Source of the DNA: Panicum virgatum
Taxonomy: Eukaryota > Streptophyta > Magnoliopsida > Poales > Poaceae
Length of the DNA: 64,000 bases
Direction: 5' to 3'
Assembly (NCBI RefSeq): GCF_016808335.1
Contig: NC_053142.1
Location: 45,055,674-45,119,673 of the forward strand
Part shown: one piece after another, positions 23,596 to 34,562 of the stretch
How the letters are laid out: each line of letters opens with the position of its first letter
Numbering within the stretch: the first letter of the stretch is position 1
Position numbers and translations under genes: made by a program
The notes under the pieces: model-generated
Told to the model about the DNA's origin: nothing
Databases searched by the model: none
What the model saw: the letters and a program-made list of their open reading frames with translations, nothing else

Positions 23596-25181
23596 TCATT
23601 CCACGCTGCGAATCCGATCATTGAATCCCGCAAGTCCGATTTGGACTCGGGCTACGTCGCTCACGTGACATCCGACTCTAGAGTGCGCCCTCACCATCTC
23701 AATGAGCACAACCTGTGGCATGGAATCAAAGCAATTAATTTTATAAAATTGAACTTTTGGAGCACCAGCATTGCGAAATTTGAACAGTACCTCAGCGTCA
23801 TCGTGCTCCACTGAAAGCGACCCGTCCCAATCCTGTGGAGCGGCATCTCCAGAGTAGAGGAAACGAGCCGACATAAAAGGTCCAACACCTCCAACAGGTT
23901 GGACATGTTCTTGCAAGTCGCATAGCATTTGGCCTCTCTCCAAGACGCCGATGAAAGTCTCCCCACACAACCGAAAGACCTGAGATGGATAATCATCGGT
24001 AATAGTGAGAATGCAGTTGCAGCAGAATGAAACCAAAGGATATGTGATGTGCAAGTGCCATGCACTGGCCAGTACAATATAATAATATACCCAATGTTCA
24101 AAATTGCGGGCTAAGACGTTTAGCAATTGATTTTTTAGAGGCTAAGAGAAGGCTATAGTTGCCGCTAAACTCATTTATCAGTTTTCCAAATTGAATATTA
24201 AGTTCAGAATTTATATGTTCAGAATATCAAATCAAACAGATACAGATCACAAAGTTCATTACATAATGCACTGAATTACATCTAGAGCTTCATTCCCTCG
24301 TTACATCACTAATAAAATACTAAGTTTTGTAAATGATGGAGTTTAATACTGTTGAAAATAACAACACATACTATGAGAAGCTTCTAGAAGATTAGAGAGT
24401 ATGCATGAACTATGATTGTCATGCTTCATGGTAAAACGTGGAATACTCTAGAAACTAGATATTTGTATAGTTAGATATGAGGAAAATTCTAGAGTTAGAT
24501 ATTTTGTAGAAAGTGTGTAGAAGATAGACACATGATAAAATCATATGAGCCATTGAATCCTATAAATAGAGTGCTCCCCTCCTCTCTTGTCATACTATGG
24601 CATAAGTGCTCCCCTCCTCCATCAATTATATGGTTTAGCTAATTAAATACCCTTAATTTAGCAGCTATAGAGAGATATAGCGAGCTATTAGCGAATTAAG
24701 ACTTTTAGAGTTAAAAAAATGAATATCCATCCTCCTTCTCTCCCAAAGACCGCTTTAGCCCGTTATTTTGAACACTGAATATACCTGATGAAGCTTGTTA
24801 TCAGTTGGTGGCTTGAACCGGTTTGTCACATCGGCCCAGAGTAAAAATGAGTTGTCTACATAGACTCCCAACATGAACCAATCGTTCCTGCGGAGAGCCT
24901 TCTCAACCAACCTCTCAAACATGCTCTTTGACTTCATGTTAAGGACTTATGATACGAACGGATCCTGAGCCGTTGAACCAGCTTGAACTGAATGGCGAAC
25001 ACACATAATTCACATAGGGAAACACGCAACAAAATTTAAATCCAATTGAACTAAAGCTATAGAGATAAATAGACACATGTAGCAGCAACAGTACCTTAGC
25101 AGAGAATGGCATCTCAGCATTGGATCCCTTTGGGGGCATCAGATGAATTATCACTCGTAACTTTAGTGACCCATGCCACAC
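23596..25181 (-). CDS. unrecognised small protein, at least two exons
   Basis: On the minus strand an exon at 24785-24937 (from ATG, 51 codons) ends at CAG/GT. It joins in phase to a terminal exon at 23596-23979 (acceptor CCATCTCAG, 128 codons including the stop), giving about 178 residues. A possible upstream exon at 25095-25181 starts with ATG and ends at AAG/GTAC, but I could not find an in-phase acceptor linking it. The protein has a hydrophobic centre (WFMLGVYVDNSFLLWADV) and a C-terminal half with VFRLCGETFIGVLERG and PFMSARFLYSGDA. I recognise no domain. The intron holds a hAT element placed on the splice donor. The region upstream (25182-25463) is shared head-to-head with the poly(A) polymerase copy. 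Confidence 0.5.
24092..24777. mobile_element. hAT-type non-autonomous element, 686 bp
   Basis: The terminal inverted repeats are CAATGTTCAAAATTGCGGGC on the left and, on the right, a sequence whose reverse complement is CAGTGTTCAAAATAACGGGC. The element is flanked by an exact 8 bp duplication, AATATACC, at 24084-24091 and 24778-24785. The right duplication overlaps the splice donor of the minus-strand gene. The left half of the same insertion is present in the duplicated copy at 22755-23269. No coding capacity. Confidence 0.88.
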
Positions 25182-25463
25182 GCAAAAATGTGACCTTCAA
25201 TCGCAAGAAAAAGAAAACAACAATGTCAAAGAAAAGAAGCGCCCAAACAAAACCCATGTAGAGACCAACAAACTATACATCTACATCGGCCTCTCTGTCA
25301 AGCCATGGAAGAGGCTTAACAAGAGGCCTAACCCAAACGAGAACCAACCAAAGAGAACTGTAAGTCGAAAGCTAGAAGTGTGATTCGCGCTCACGAAATA
25401 AAGAGGGAACGCTGCCCTTGGTGGTAGCAGCTTATTCTTTCTCGCACGATCCGCACGTCCACC

Positions 25464-26960
25464 ATGGCCATGGCTTCCCAGTCGAATCAGATGTTTGGCA
25501 AGCCCATCTCTCTGGTTGGCCCAACGCCGGCCGACCTTGAGAGCACGGCAGAGCTCGAGAAGCTCCTGCGCGAGGCGGGGCTGTACGAGAACCCCAAGGA
25601 GTCGGCGGTCCGCGAGGAGGTGCTGCGCGACCTCCAGGGCATCGTCGACCGCTGGGTAAAGCAACTCGCCTTCCAGCATGGGTACCCCGACGCCATGGTC
25701 GAGGAGGCCACCGCCTTGCTGGCCCCCTTCGGCTCCTACCGCCTCGGCGTCCACGGCCGCGGCTCCGACATCGACTCCCTCGTCGTGGGGCCCTCCTTCG
25801 CGGACCGCGGCCACGGCTTGTTCGTCGTGCTGGCCGGCGCCCTGGCCGAGACGGAGACGGTGACGCAGCTGCAGCCCGTACCTGACGCGCACGTCCCCGT
25901 CATGAAGATGCGCTTCCACGACGTGCAGGTGGACCTCGTCTACGCCAGCGTCAACCTCGCCGTGGTGCCCTGGGACCTGGACCTCGGTGATCGGTCGGTG
26001 CTCCGCGGCCTCGACCACGCCACCGCCCGCAGCCTCAACGGCGTGCGCGTCGCCTACGAGATCCTGCGGCTGGACCCCGACGCCGGCGCGTTCCGCATGG
26101 CATTGCGGTGCGTCAGTGCGTGAAGCACTAGGCCAGGGCGCGGGGCGTCTACTCCAAGGTGTCCAGCTTCCTGGGCGGCGTGGCCTTGGCCGTCCCGATG
26201 GCGCGTGTGTGCCAGCTCTACCCCAACGCCGCGCCCAGCATACTGGTGCCGCACTTCTTCAAGGTGCTCAGCCAGTGGAGGTGGCCCGTCCCGGTGATGC
26301 TTCGCGACATCGAGCACGACGCCGAGCTCGACCTCCCCGTCTGGGACGGGCGCCGGAACCCGCGCGACCGGGCCCACCTCATGCCCGTCATCACGTTGGC
26401 GTACCCGGGCATGAACTGCACCTACAACGTCTCCGTGGCCACCCAGCGGATCATCAAGGAGCAGATCCGGGCCGGCCATGCCGCTTGCCAGGAGATCGTC
26501 GCCGTCAGCGGCCGCGGCTGGGACACGCTTTTCCGGTCGTTCCCAGGACGCCACGGTGGCGGGCGGCGAGGACGAGCTCCAGGAGTGGAAGGGGTGGCCG
26601 GTGGGTGGAGTCTGGCTGCGGCAGCTAATGGCCAAGGTCAAAAGGGATACGGCCGGCGAGCTGCTCTGCCACCAGACCCCGCACACCTATGACTCCGAGC
26701 CCCGCGGGCTGGAGTGCACGTCGTCCTTCTTCGTGGGCTTGTTGACGCCACAACACCAGCACCACCACCAGCAGCAGCCGCAACCGGTGCAGTTTGATCT
26801 CCGTGCGACGACGGAGGAGTTCTTGCAGGACGTCTACACGTACGGATTCTGGAGGCCCGGTCAAGGACCTGCCGCCGTACGCGTAGGTTATTTATCGCGC
26901 GCGCTGCTGGAAACAGAGCTATCGCAGAAGGGGATCTTCAGTCCGTGCGCTGGGCTTTTC
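25464..26960 (+). pseudogene. poly(A) polymerase (PAPS-like) processed-type pseudogene
   Basis: Similarity to plant nuclear poly(A) polymerase runs end to end without introns. Blocks include GKPISLVGPTPAD at the N-terminus, the nucleotidyltransferase signature FGSYRLGVHGRGSDID with the paired aspartates, the third catalytic Asp in VDLVYA, then WPVPVML, NPRDRAHLMPVITLAYPGMN, NVSVATQRI, WDTLF and EWKGW...LRQLMAKVKRDT. The frame is broken three ways: a shift at about 26105, a TAG at about 26132 where a Trp is expected, and a shift near 26545 with loss of a few residues. The C-terminus gains a His/Gln-rich insert and ends near 26960. The absence of introns suggests retrocopying, but I see no poly(A) tail. 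Confidence 0.88.
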
Positions 26961-27114
26961 GTACACCGTCCGCGTTTCCCTCGGTAGGCCCATTAAGTTT
27001 CCAGCCCATTTTATACCAGCGTTTTGTAATCTCTTGCTCTCTCATGTTGGATACTAATCTTATTTGCTACTATTAGATTACTTGGTTTGTTAACATATAT
27101 TACTAAAATATTGA

Positions 27115-28225
27115 AATGTTAGGGAACACTTTTTAAAATTGTTCCTGAACACTTTTTTGAATTGTTCCAGGACACTTTTGAAATGTTCCGGAACACTTTT
27201 TTGAATTGTTCTAGAACACTTTTGAAAATGTTCTGGAACACTTTTGAAAAATGTTCAAGGACACTTTTGAGATGTTTCCGGAAAACCTTTGAAATGTTCC
27301 TGAACACTTTTGAAAATATTCCGAAACACTTTTTGAATTGTTCCAGAACACTTTTTTGAAATATTCCGGAACACTTTTTTGAATTGTTCCAGAACACTTT
27401 TGAAAAATGTTCCAGAACACTTTTGAGATGTTCCCGGAATTTTTTTGAAATGTTCTGGAACACTTTTGAGATGTTCCCAGAAATTTTTTTAAATGTTCCG
27501 AAATATTTTTGAAAATATTCCGAAACACTTTTGAAATGTTAGGAACACTTTTTTAAATTGTTCTTGAACACTTTTTTTATTATTAGAAAACACTTTTGAA
27601 ATGTTCCGAAACACTTTTTTGAATTGCTCCAGAACACTTTTTTGAAAATATTCCGAAACACTTTTGAAATTTTAGGGAACACTTTTTTAAATTATTCCTG
27701 AACACTTTTTTGAATTGTTCCAGTAGACATTTGAAATGTTCCGGAACACTTTTTTTGAATTGTTCCAGAACACTTTTGAAAATGTTCCAGAACACTTTTG
27801 TGATGTTCCCAGAAACCTTTAAAATGTTCCTGAACACTTTTGAAAATATTCTGAAACACTTTTGAATTGTTCCGGAACACTTTTTTGAAATGTTCCGGAA
27901 CACTTTTTTGAATTGTTCCGGAACACTTTTGAGATGTTCCCAAAAAACTTTTGAAATGTTCCGGAACACTTTTGAGATGTTCCCAGAATTTTTTTTAAAT
28001 GTTCCGAAGCACTTTTGAAGAAAAACTTTTGAAATGTTAGGGAACACATTTTTAAATTGTTCTTGAACACTTTTTTTTATTATTAGAAAACACTTTTGAA
28101 ATGTTCCGGAATACTTTTTTTGAATTGTTCCATAACACTTTTGAAATGTTCGAGAACATTTTTTTTTAAATTGTCTCTGAACAAATGTTCCGGAAAACTT
28201 TTGAAATGTTCCGTAACACTTTCTT
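27115..28225. repeat. 1.1 kb minisatellite of GAACACTTTT-GAAATGTTCC units
   Basis: About fifty diverged copies of a roughly 20-22 bp unit, often paired into about 42 bp, of the form GGAACACTTTTGAAATGTTC. Each unit is nearly palindromic (GGAACA against TGTTCC), so adjacent units create repeated TTCCGGAA and TTCxxGAA sites. All frames look open because the repeat lacks stops in several of them. The resulting Lys/Ser/Phe-rich peptides are an artefact. The array starts about 150 bp beyond the poly(A) polymerase pseudogene. Confidence 0.9.
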
Positions 28226-29738
28226 CAAATATTTTCAAACAAATTAACGTTTAGAAAATTAAAACCCATGAAATGAAAGTCTGTGAGAGAAGCGCATGAA
28301 CGAAATGGAAAATATGTTCCACAACAATTTTGAACAAGAATAAATCAAAGGAAAAAATGAAACGTTCCAGCCCGTCGTTCCCTGAAATGTTTGCGCGTAA
28401 GCTTAATGGGCCGGCCTCCGGTTCATTCACTGCTCCAGCGCCCGCGCGTCGCGCCCGCGCCCGCGCCCGCCAGCCTGGCGCGCGGCAGGCTGCTTCTGCG
28501 ATGACTCGTTTTCAAATCGCTGAATGCGACGCATAGACTCCCCCGCCGCCGTACGTGATGCACAAGATTCGTAGCCCGAATAGCGATGAGCTCAAGAGGA
28601 AGCGCAGCGACGATGGATCCTCCTCTTCGTCGCCTTCGTCTTCCCCCTCCTCTGGTGAGGACGACTTCAGCCGAAGACCGAGCAGGCGGGCGAAGCTCGA
28701 AAGCTGCATCGAGCATAGTAATTCTCTTCACGACAGTGGCTGTAATTCTCCAGTAGCGTGCGTCGTCTGATGCAAAGATCACCAAAAAGATCACCAATCT
28801 GAGGCCCCAAGCTCAAGCAGAAGCACCATCGACCGGCAGTCGATAATTCGATAGCGGCTAACTAGCACTCTGACAGTCTATATTCAAGCAGAGACAATGG
28901 TTCAGACAGTCTCGGCGAGGCGGCAACAGGAAGACAACAATCGCAGCTGAGGACTAATGGTAGGAGTAGGCATCACTATTTGTCACCAGTACTTGTGCAC
29001 ATGGATCCCAGGTGTAAAATCTTTTATCGTCAGTGGTTCTGTTATACGTGAATGATGATATTGGTGATACACTTAACTTGGTCTGCCTGTGCTTCTTAGA
29101 TTCACTTTTTTTCTCTCTCTTCTTAAAAGAAACTTTTTTTCTCTCATGTTTGTCATAGACACGTTTTTGCTCAATAATCTAGGCTTCCTTGAAGGAGATA
29201 ATAATATGTTGAGTCACGTGACTGTGTCTATGTGCTTTTCGTAACATGGAAGCAGCAACATCTTACCTCAGCACAAAATGAAACACAACCATGAAAACAC
29301 GTCTGCATAACCAGCTCAACATTAGGCAGCTCAATTTTGGGTTTAGAGGTAGCATCGTTTAAACCATCAATTTGCCTATTAGAAAAGAGACCAAAATAAA
29401 TTTTGTAAAAAAAATATTTACAGATTAAGCATGAACAATATGCGAACAGAATATTCATGTATAAAGCTCACCTCTGATTCTTTAAGCTTGCCTTCCCCAG
29501 TCCTAGCAGAAACAAGAACATTGCAAGAAACTCTGAACTGTCCAGTGACTGAAACATGTATGCTGAATAGCTCTTGAAGGGTCTTCCAAAGATGCACGAA
29601 AAGGCAATTTCACCTTGTGAAGAGAAATGTATAAACAATTTATACATGAAGTTGAAGCATGCGGAAAATATGGGAGACAAAATTCTGCATATGAAAAGAA
29701 AATCAATTCCACCAGCTACGAGGGTACGCCGCGATCTG
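28226..29738. other. intergenic; one small ORF and possible exon debris
   Basis: 28555-28770 (+) encodes 71 residues, with KRKR and RRPSRR basic clusters around a Ser run, reminiscent of the N-terminal part of a nuclear protein but not recognisable. It could be an exon with no visible partner. On the minus strand, 29471-29640 and 29228-29400 each look like an exon with a donor-like GT (GAG/GTGAGC and GAG/GTAAGA) and a reasonable frame. The two do not join in phase, so I regard them as debris of an unidentified gene. Nothing else is seen. Confidence 0.3.
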
Positions 29739-30419
29739 TAGGGTCTGTTTGGCAGTGTTCCGGCTCGTCCAAAAATATATCCGGCTCTACCTTCTCTTGT
29801 GGGGCGGCTTCTCTGGTGGAGTTGGAGCCGTTTTGCAAAAAGTTTGGCAAACAGCTCCTTGTGACCGTTTCAAATTCACAAAAAAAAATCCATAATACCC
29901 CTTACTTTTTCTTTTTTTTTTCTTATCCTTTCAGCCGCCCCATCCTCCCGCTCCGCTCGGCCGCCCTATCCTCATGCTCCGCTCAACCACCGCCTTCTCC
30001 CGCTCCGCCTTCTCCTCTTGCTCCTATCATAGCGCTGTCGTCCTCTACCCAGGATCCCATCGTGGCCCACTGCCACCGGCCTCCCACACCACCCCGCCGC
30101 GCCTCAGTTCTGCACCACCCCGCCGCACCTCGGTCCCGCACTGTGGCCGGACGCCGCAGAGCAGCAGCAGCCTCTGTTCGCGGCACTCTCGAGAGCAAAG
30201 CTGTCTGGTGACCTGAAGGAGCTCCACGAAGCCGGGCGGAGCCACGTTTCCTCAATGGAAGTCGGAAGGAGCTTCAGGTGCAGCTTCAAAATAGACCATT
30301 TAGCAGGGCTTCGTGGCTCTACCTCCCCAGTGGAAGTCGGAAGGAGCTTCAGGTGCAGCTCCAAAATAGACCGTTTAGCAGGGCTTCAACTGGAGCCGAT
30401 TTTGAAGCCAAACGGACTC
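29739..30419. mobile_element. MITE-like element with GGGTCTGTTTGG ends
   Basis: The left end TAGGGTCTGTTTGGC and the right end GCCAAACGGACTCTTA are inverted repeats of the kind seen in common grass MITEs. Further matching GGAGCCG and GCTTC motifs lie inside both ends. A 77 bp tandem duplication sits near the right end (about 30255-30331 and 30332-30399). The target-site duplication could not be fixed. Confidence 0.6.
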
Positions 30420-32137
30420 TTAAAATCTCCGGTCGTACGAAATGCGGAGTGCTGGCGCTACGGTGAGCGGGAGAGGCGGCAGCGGGTGGGGCCGTGGGAG
30501 CTCGGGGCGAACGGGGCTTCCTATATGTCTTCCGGAAGACAGATAGATGTGATATCTTTAAAGTCCAAGGCCCAATTAATATATGACTAGCCCAGCGCAG
30601 CTGCAGGAGGACCGCTGTCACTCTAATTGCATGCAGCTAGCACAAAACAGGGGGCCCAGAGTGCAACGAACAACGTGCAGAAGCAGAGATGCAAGCTATG
30701 ATCCCTCTGATTTGCTGTGCTTTGCTTCTTTCTATTTTTCTATTCTAATTCAGGTATTACCATCTGCAACATTTTTTCCGAATTGATTCAACATTCTGAA
30801 AAGACTAATCCTACACTTTGGATAAACCAATTCAACATTTTTAGAATAAATGTTGAAATAGTATACTACATATGTTGAAATGACCTATTCAAAATGTTAT
30901 GATAGTATGTTGAAATGTTGAAATTCTAAAATAAAAAAAAATAAAATAACATATTGGATCTTGTTTTGTTCCATTAATTCTAAAGAATATTTTGGTTCAA
31001 ACGGAATGTAAATCGGATTCATGGTTCGAGAGAAAATATGATTTGAAGTTACGAACTTGTTTAACTTCTCAACCACACCCTCCACTCATGGTGCGACACG
31101 TGTCCACCTCATGCTGTCTGTTGTTTGCTCCACTTCCACCCGCTACGCGCATGTTTGCTCCGTGTATCAGATGCAATCCTATATAATGCACAGATCTCAA
31201 ACAGTAGAAGATATGTCCACTAAAATTCTAACGGAAGATGGATAGGATTCCTGCGGGGCGAACAGGTTCGTCCCGGGCCCAGTGGTGGACCGGGGGAAAA
31301 GTTGCTGCTGCTTTACTGATGGACCTAGTGGATCCTTTTAACTCAAGTTCTGCTGGGTAGCTCGTTCCGTTCTTGGGCCGCTATGGCTGTCCTTAATCCT
31401 CGTTTGGATACAGAAAAAGCCCAGGAGCACGTAGATTTGATTCAAATCGACATTTCTCTCTCTGCCATGCCTTCCTTGGCATGCACGAGTCTGAGTGCTC
31501 TAAATTCAAAAAAAAGGAAAGAAAAGAAAAGTAAAAAAAAGCGAACAAAAAGACAACGAGTAAGGACTAAGGACACGGTGTGCGTAACTGCATCGGCTGT
31601 GTACGTGCACGTCAGATCGCACTACTAGGCCACTAGCGTCGACGTCGTTGCAGGTTGCACTTGCACGACACCTCAGAACGAAACCGACCGGAAACGACGA
31701 GATCGGCATCAATTGGCCAACGAAAGCACGATTGTTTAAGGAGACTCCCCCCAATTGACTAATCCATCTGACTTCGTATCGAGAATGTAACGGGTGCTCT
31801 CGGCTACTTGAGCGGCACGAAAACAAGTTCATGACAGATTTGTCTGCTCGTTCTATATAGCAACTTGGTTCAAACCACAGTTGCGTGGCTGCCAAGGCGC
31901 GCAAGCGCATGTATACATCACACTCGCGTTGTCATAATATGAACCCATTCTACTTTCTATATAATTCACAAAAGAAGCCTGTTTGACCCTTCGTACTGTT
32001 TTTTTTTAATTAACGATGGAGGAAGAATCAAACAATATATCTCAAGCCTATATGGAGCAAGCGAGTGTACACTACATGGGATGATCGTACACGGGTTCTA
32101 ATTCAGTTGTTTTCAATATTTCAATAGCAATGTAATA
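30420..32137. other. intergenic, no recognisable gene
   Basis: 30780-30950 holds short repeated ATGTTGAAAT and its complement. Several short open frames occur with no domain, splice context or promoter that I can support. Confidence 0.5.
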
Positions 32138-32371
32138 CTCCCTCCGTTCTAAATTGTAGGTCGTTTGACTTTTTTGACCACAAATTTGACCACTCGTCTT
32201 ATTCAAAAATTTGTGCAAAATATTATTTCTTTTATTATGGGTTGCTTTATCAATATAAGATCTTCAAGAATGACTTAAATTTGGTAATGTTTGCACAAAT
32301 TTTTTAAATAAGACGAGTGGTCAAACTTAAGGTCAAAAAGCCAAACGAACTACAATTTGAAACGGAGTTAG
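32138..32371. mobile_element. Stowaway MITE, 234 bp
   Basis: The ends CTCCCTCCGTTCTAAATTG and (reverse complement) CTAACTCCGTTTCAAATTG are flanked by TA at 32136-32137 and 32372-32373. The arms also pair further inside (GACTTTTTTGACC, and AAGACGAGTGGTCAAA). This is the classic Stowaway structure, with no coding capacity. Confidence 0.9.
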
Positions 32372-34199
32372 TATAGTTTAGTGTAGCTCAATTGGCTAGT
32401 TTTCTTATGTGGTTGAACATATTAATTCCCTCCCACGCCTGATGCCCAGACGAATGTCTTTGAAAAAGAAATTTGTACCTGCCTGATGCCGGGGAACAAA
32501 TTAAGTATCACAAGGGGACCACAAAACTTATGATGATGAGGGCATGATCGATTGATGGCATTGTGCAAGGTACCGGCCGTAGTATGTTCTCCTTTATCAA
32601 CCACACAAAAGTTCTAACAATGATCATCACTCTGTTACTTTTGTCTTATATAGTACTAGCTAGTTACGGTCTTGAGGTACTTACCTTCTCATTTCCTCAA
32701 GTCTCGGATTGATGTCACGGGCCAGTAGCACTAGGAGCGTTTTGTTTTGACGGCTGACCACCCAGCTGCCGAATGGTCAAGCAGTAGAAAACAGAGAGAA
32801 AATAATGTCGATCGTCGGGAGCGTAGGATAAGCCGATAAGGTAGGAATGAGCTATCTACTGTTCACAAGTCTTTCGTTTTTTTGGTTTTGGGAGTGCATC
32901 TCCTTACGTGGCCATTAACTCTCGACCGAGTCTCATCAGTGACATGCACGCATATGGCTACAACCTATATATAGCTCCAGCAATTATTGCACAAATAAAG
33001 GGAAGAGCTATCAAGCGCCGGAGTGGAGGCCGTCAGCAGCAGATCGGGCAAAGGGGGAAAAAAAGGAGCTGAGCATGCTTTGAAGTCTCTGTCTCGTACG
33101 AAAAGAGTGGATCTCAGCCACCAACCGCTGCACATACTCCGTATACCTGACTGCACCGTGCCCACCACCACTCAGCAAAAAGACGGCAGCACGAGTGAAA
33201 AGATGAGCTTGGCAGCTTGCCCATCCCGATCGGCCACATCATCGTAGCTCATTTCTCGATCAGGATCTCCTTGATCCTCCATCGGGCTGTGTCTGTGTGC
33301 CTTTGTTTATGGGCGGCGACGTGTACGTGTGACGTGTCCGAGCTAGGCCTAGCCTGTCGTCTTGCCAGCGGTTACATGTTACTGTACCGTGGTCACGCGC
33401 GGTCGAGAGTGCGGACAAAACTGTGTGTGTCAAGTGTCGAAATAAAGGCCAGGTAGAGTTTCTCCTCTTGTTCGTCAGGTCGAGCTGATCGAAATGACTT
33501 GACGACACATGTAACTGTATGTGTAGCAGTACACACGCAGTGGTCAGACTAGAGGGAGTATCTCTTGGAGTCTGACAGCAGGGCTCGGCGTACGGTAGAT
33601 CAGATGAGGCGCATGCAGCGAGGTGTGTGCGTGTGCGCGTGCGCGCGGCGCGCGCACGAACGGCGGAGGATCTCCGTTGCGGGCGGCATGCGCGCGCACG
33701 CACCAGCGCAGCCGGACGAACAAACCGACGTACAGGCGGCCGGATCACCAGGCGTTCGTCGTCGTCGTCGCGACCGACGACGGGTAGTTCATATACGGAC
33801 AGGGACAATGCAAGCCGCCGCCGGGGCTCTCTCGCCCTCGTGGCTGGAACCAAGTCAGTGCAGTGCAGGGACCAGCCGCGCCAGGCCAGAGCAGCTAGCT
33901 AGCTAGCGCGCGGACAAGGAACGCGAACTCAGCAGTGACATCATTTCATTTCTTATCTTTTCTTGAAATAAAAAACATCATTTCCTTTGTACTCTAGTAG
34001 CTAGCTGCGTGTTGACATCTCCGATGGGGAGGGAGGGCGGGCGTGGTTGCTTGCATGTGCCGCTGCCGCTCGCTTCCCGGCCGCCGTGCTCACAGGATCG
34101 CCGGCTTTCTCCCTCCCTTATCTTTTGGGGGCTCAAGCATGCATGCATGCTCATCTCGGTATCTTCGCTGCAAAACAGCAAAAGTATATAGGCAACGTA
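32372..34199. other. intergenic, no recognisable gene
   Basis: Mixed composition. 33600-33720 is a GC-rich stretch with GTGTGCGCG-type alternating purine/pyrimidine sequence. Open frames on both strands at 33260-33906 mirror each other and have no domain, so I take them as compositional. Confidence 0.45.
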
Positions 34200-34562
34200 T
34201 CTAGTGCAAACCAAGAAACTCGTGTAAACTCGTGCAAACCTACTAAACAAAGTTTCAAAAAATTCTGAAAAAAATCATGAATGTGCTTCTCAGCTTACCT
34301 CATCTATATATAAAATTTCATGGTCAAATTCGTCTTACTCTAGAAGTTACAAAAAAGACAAATTTTCTGACAACAATAATGGTTCAAATGCATCTCAAAT
34401 TTGTCTTTTTTGTAACTTCTAGAGTAAGACGAATTTGACCATGAAATTTTATATATAGATGATGTAATCTGAGAAGCACATTCATGATTTTTTTCAGATT
34501 TTTTTGAAACTTTGTTTAGTAGATTTGCACGGGTTTGCACGAAGTCCTTGGTTTGCACTAGA
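34200..34562. mobile_element. foldback MITE, 363 bp near-perfect hairpin
   Basis: Two arms of about 170 bp (34200-34370 and 34392-34562) are inverted copies with few mismatches, separated by a loop of only about 20 bases. The ends read TCTAGTGCAAACC and GGTTTGCACTAGA, flanked by TA at 34198-34199 and 34563-34564. A transcript through it would form a long double-stranded stem. It has no ORF. Confidence 0.85.

Noticed and set aside
27119..28070. Several overlapping Lys/Phe/Ser-rich minus-strand ORFs
   Set aside because: They are translations of the minisatellite; the repeat lacks stop codons in several frames.
27115..28225. Array read as a functional heat-shock element cluster
   Set aside because: Only paired TTCxxGAA half-sites occur; the third unit is at the wrong spacing (three bases), so a true trimeric element is not formed.
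27115..28225. CRISPR-like array
   Set aside because: The units are contiguous and diverged, with no constant repeat and unique spacers, and the genome is a plant's.
33260..33906. Opposite open frames of 113 and 197 residues
   Set aside because: Mutual shadows in a GC-rich, alternating-purine stretch, without domains.
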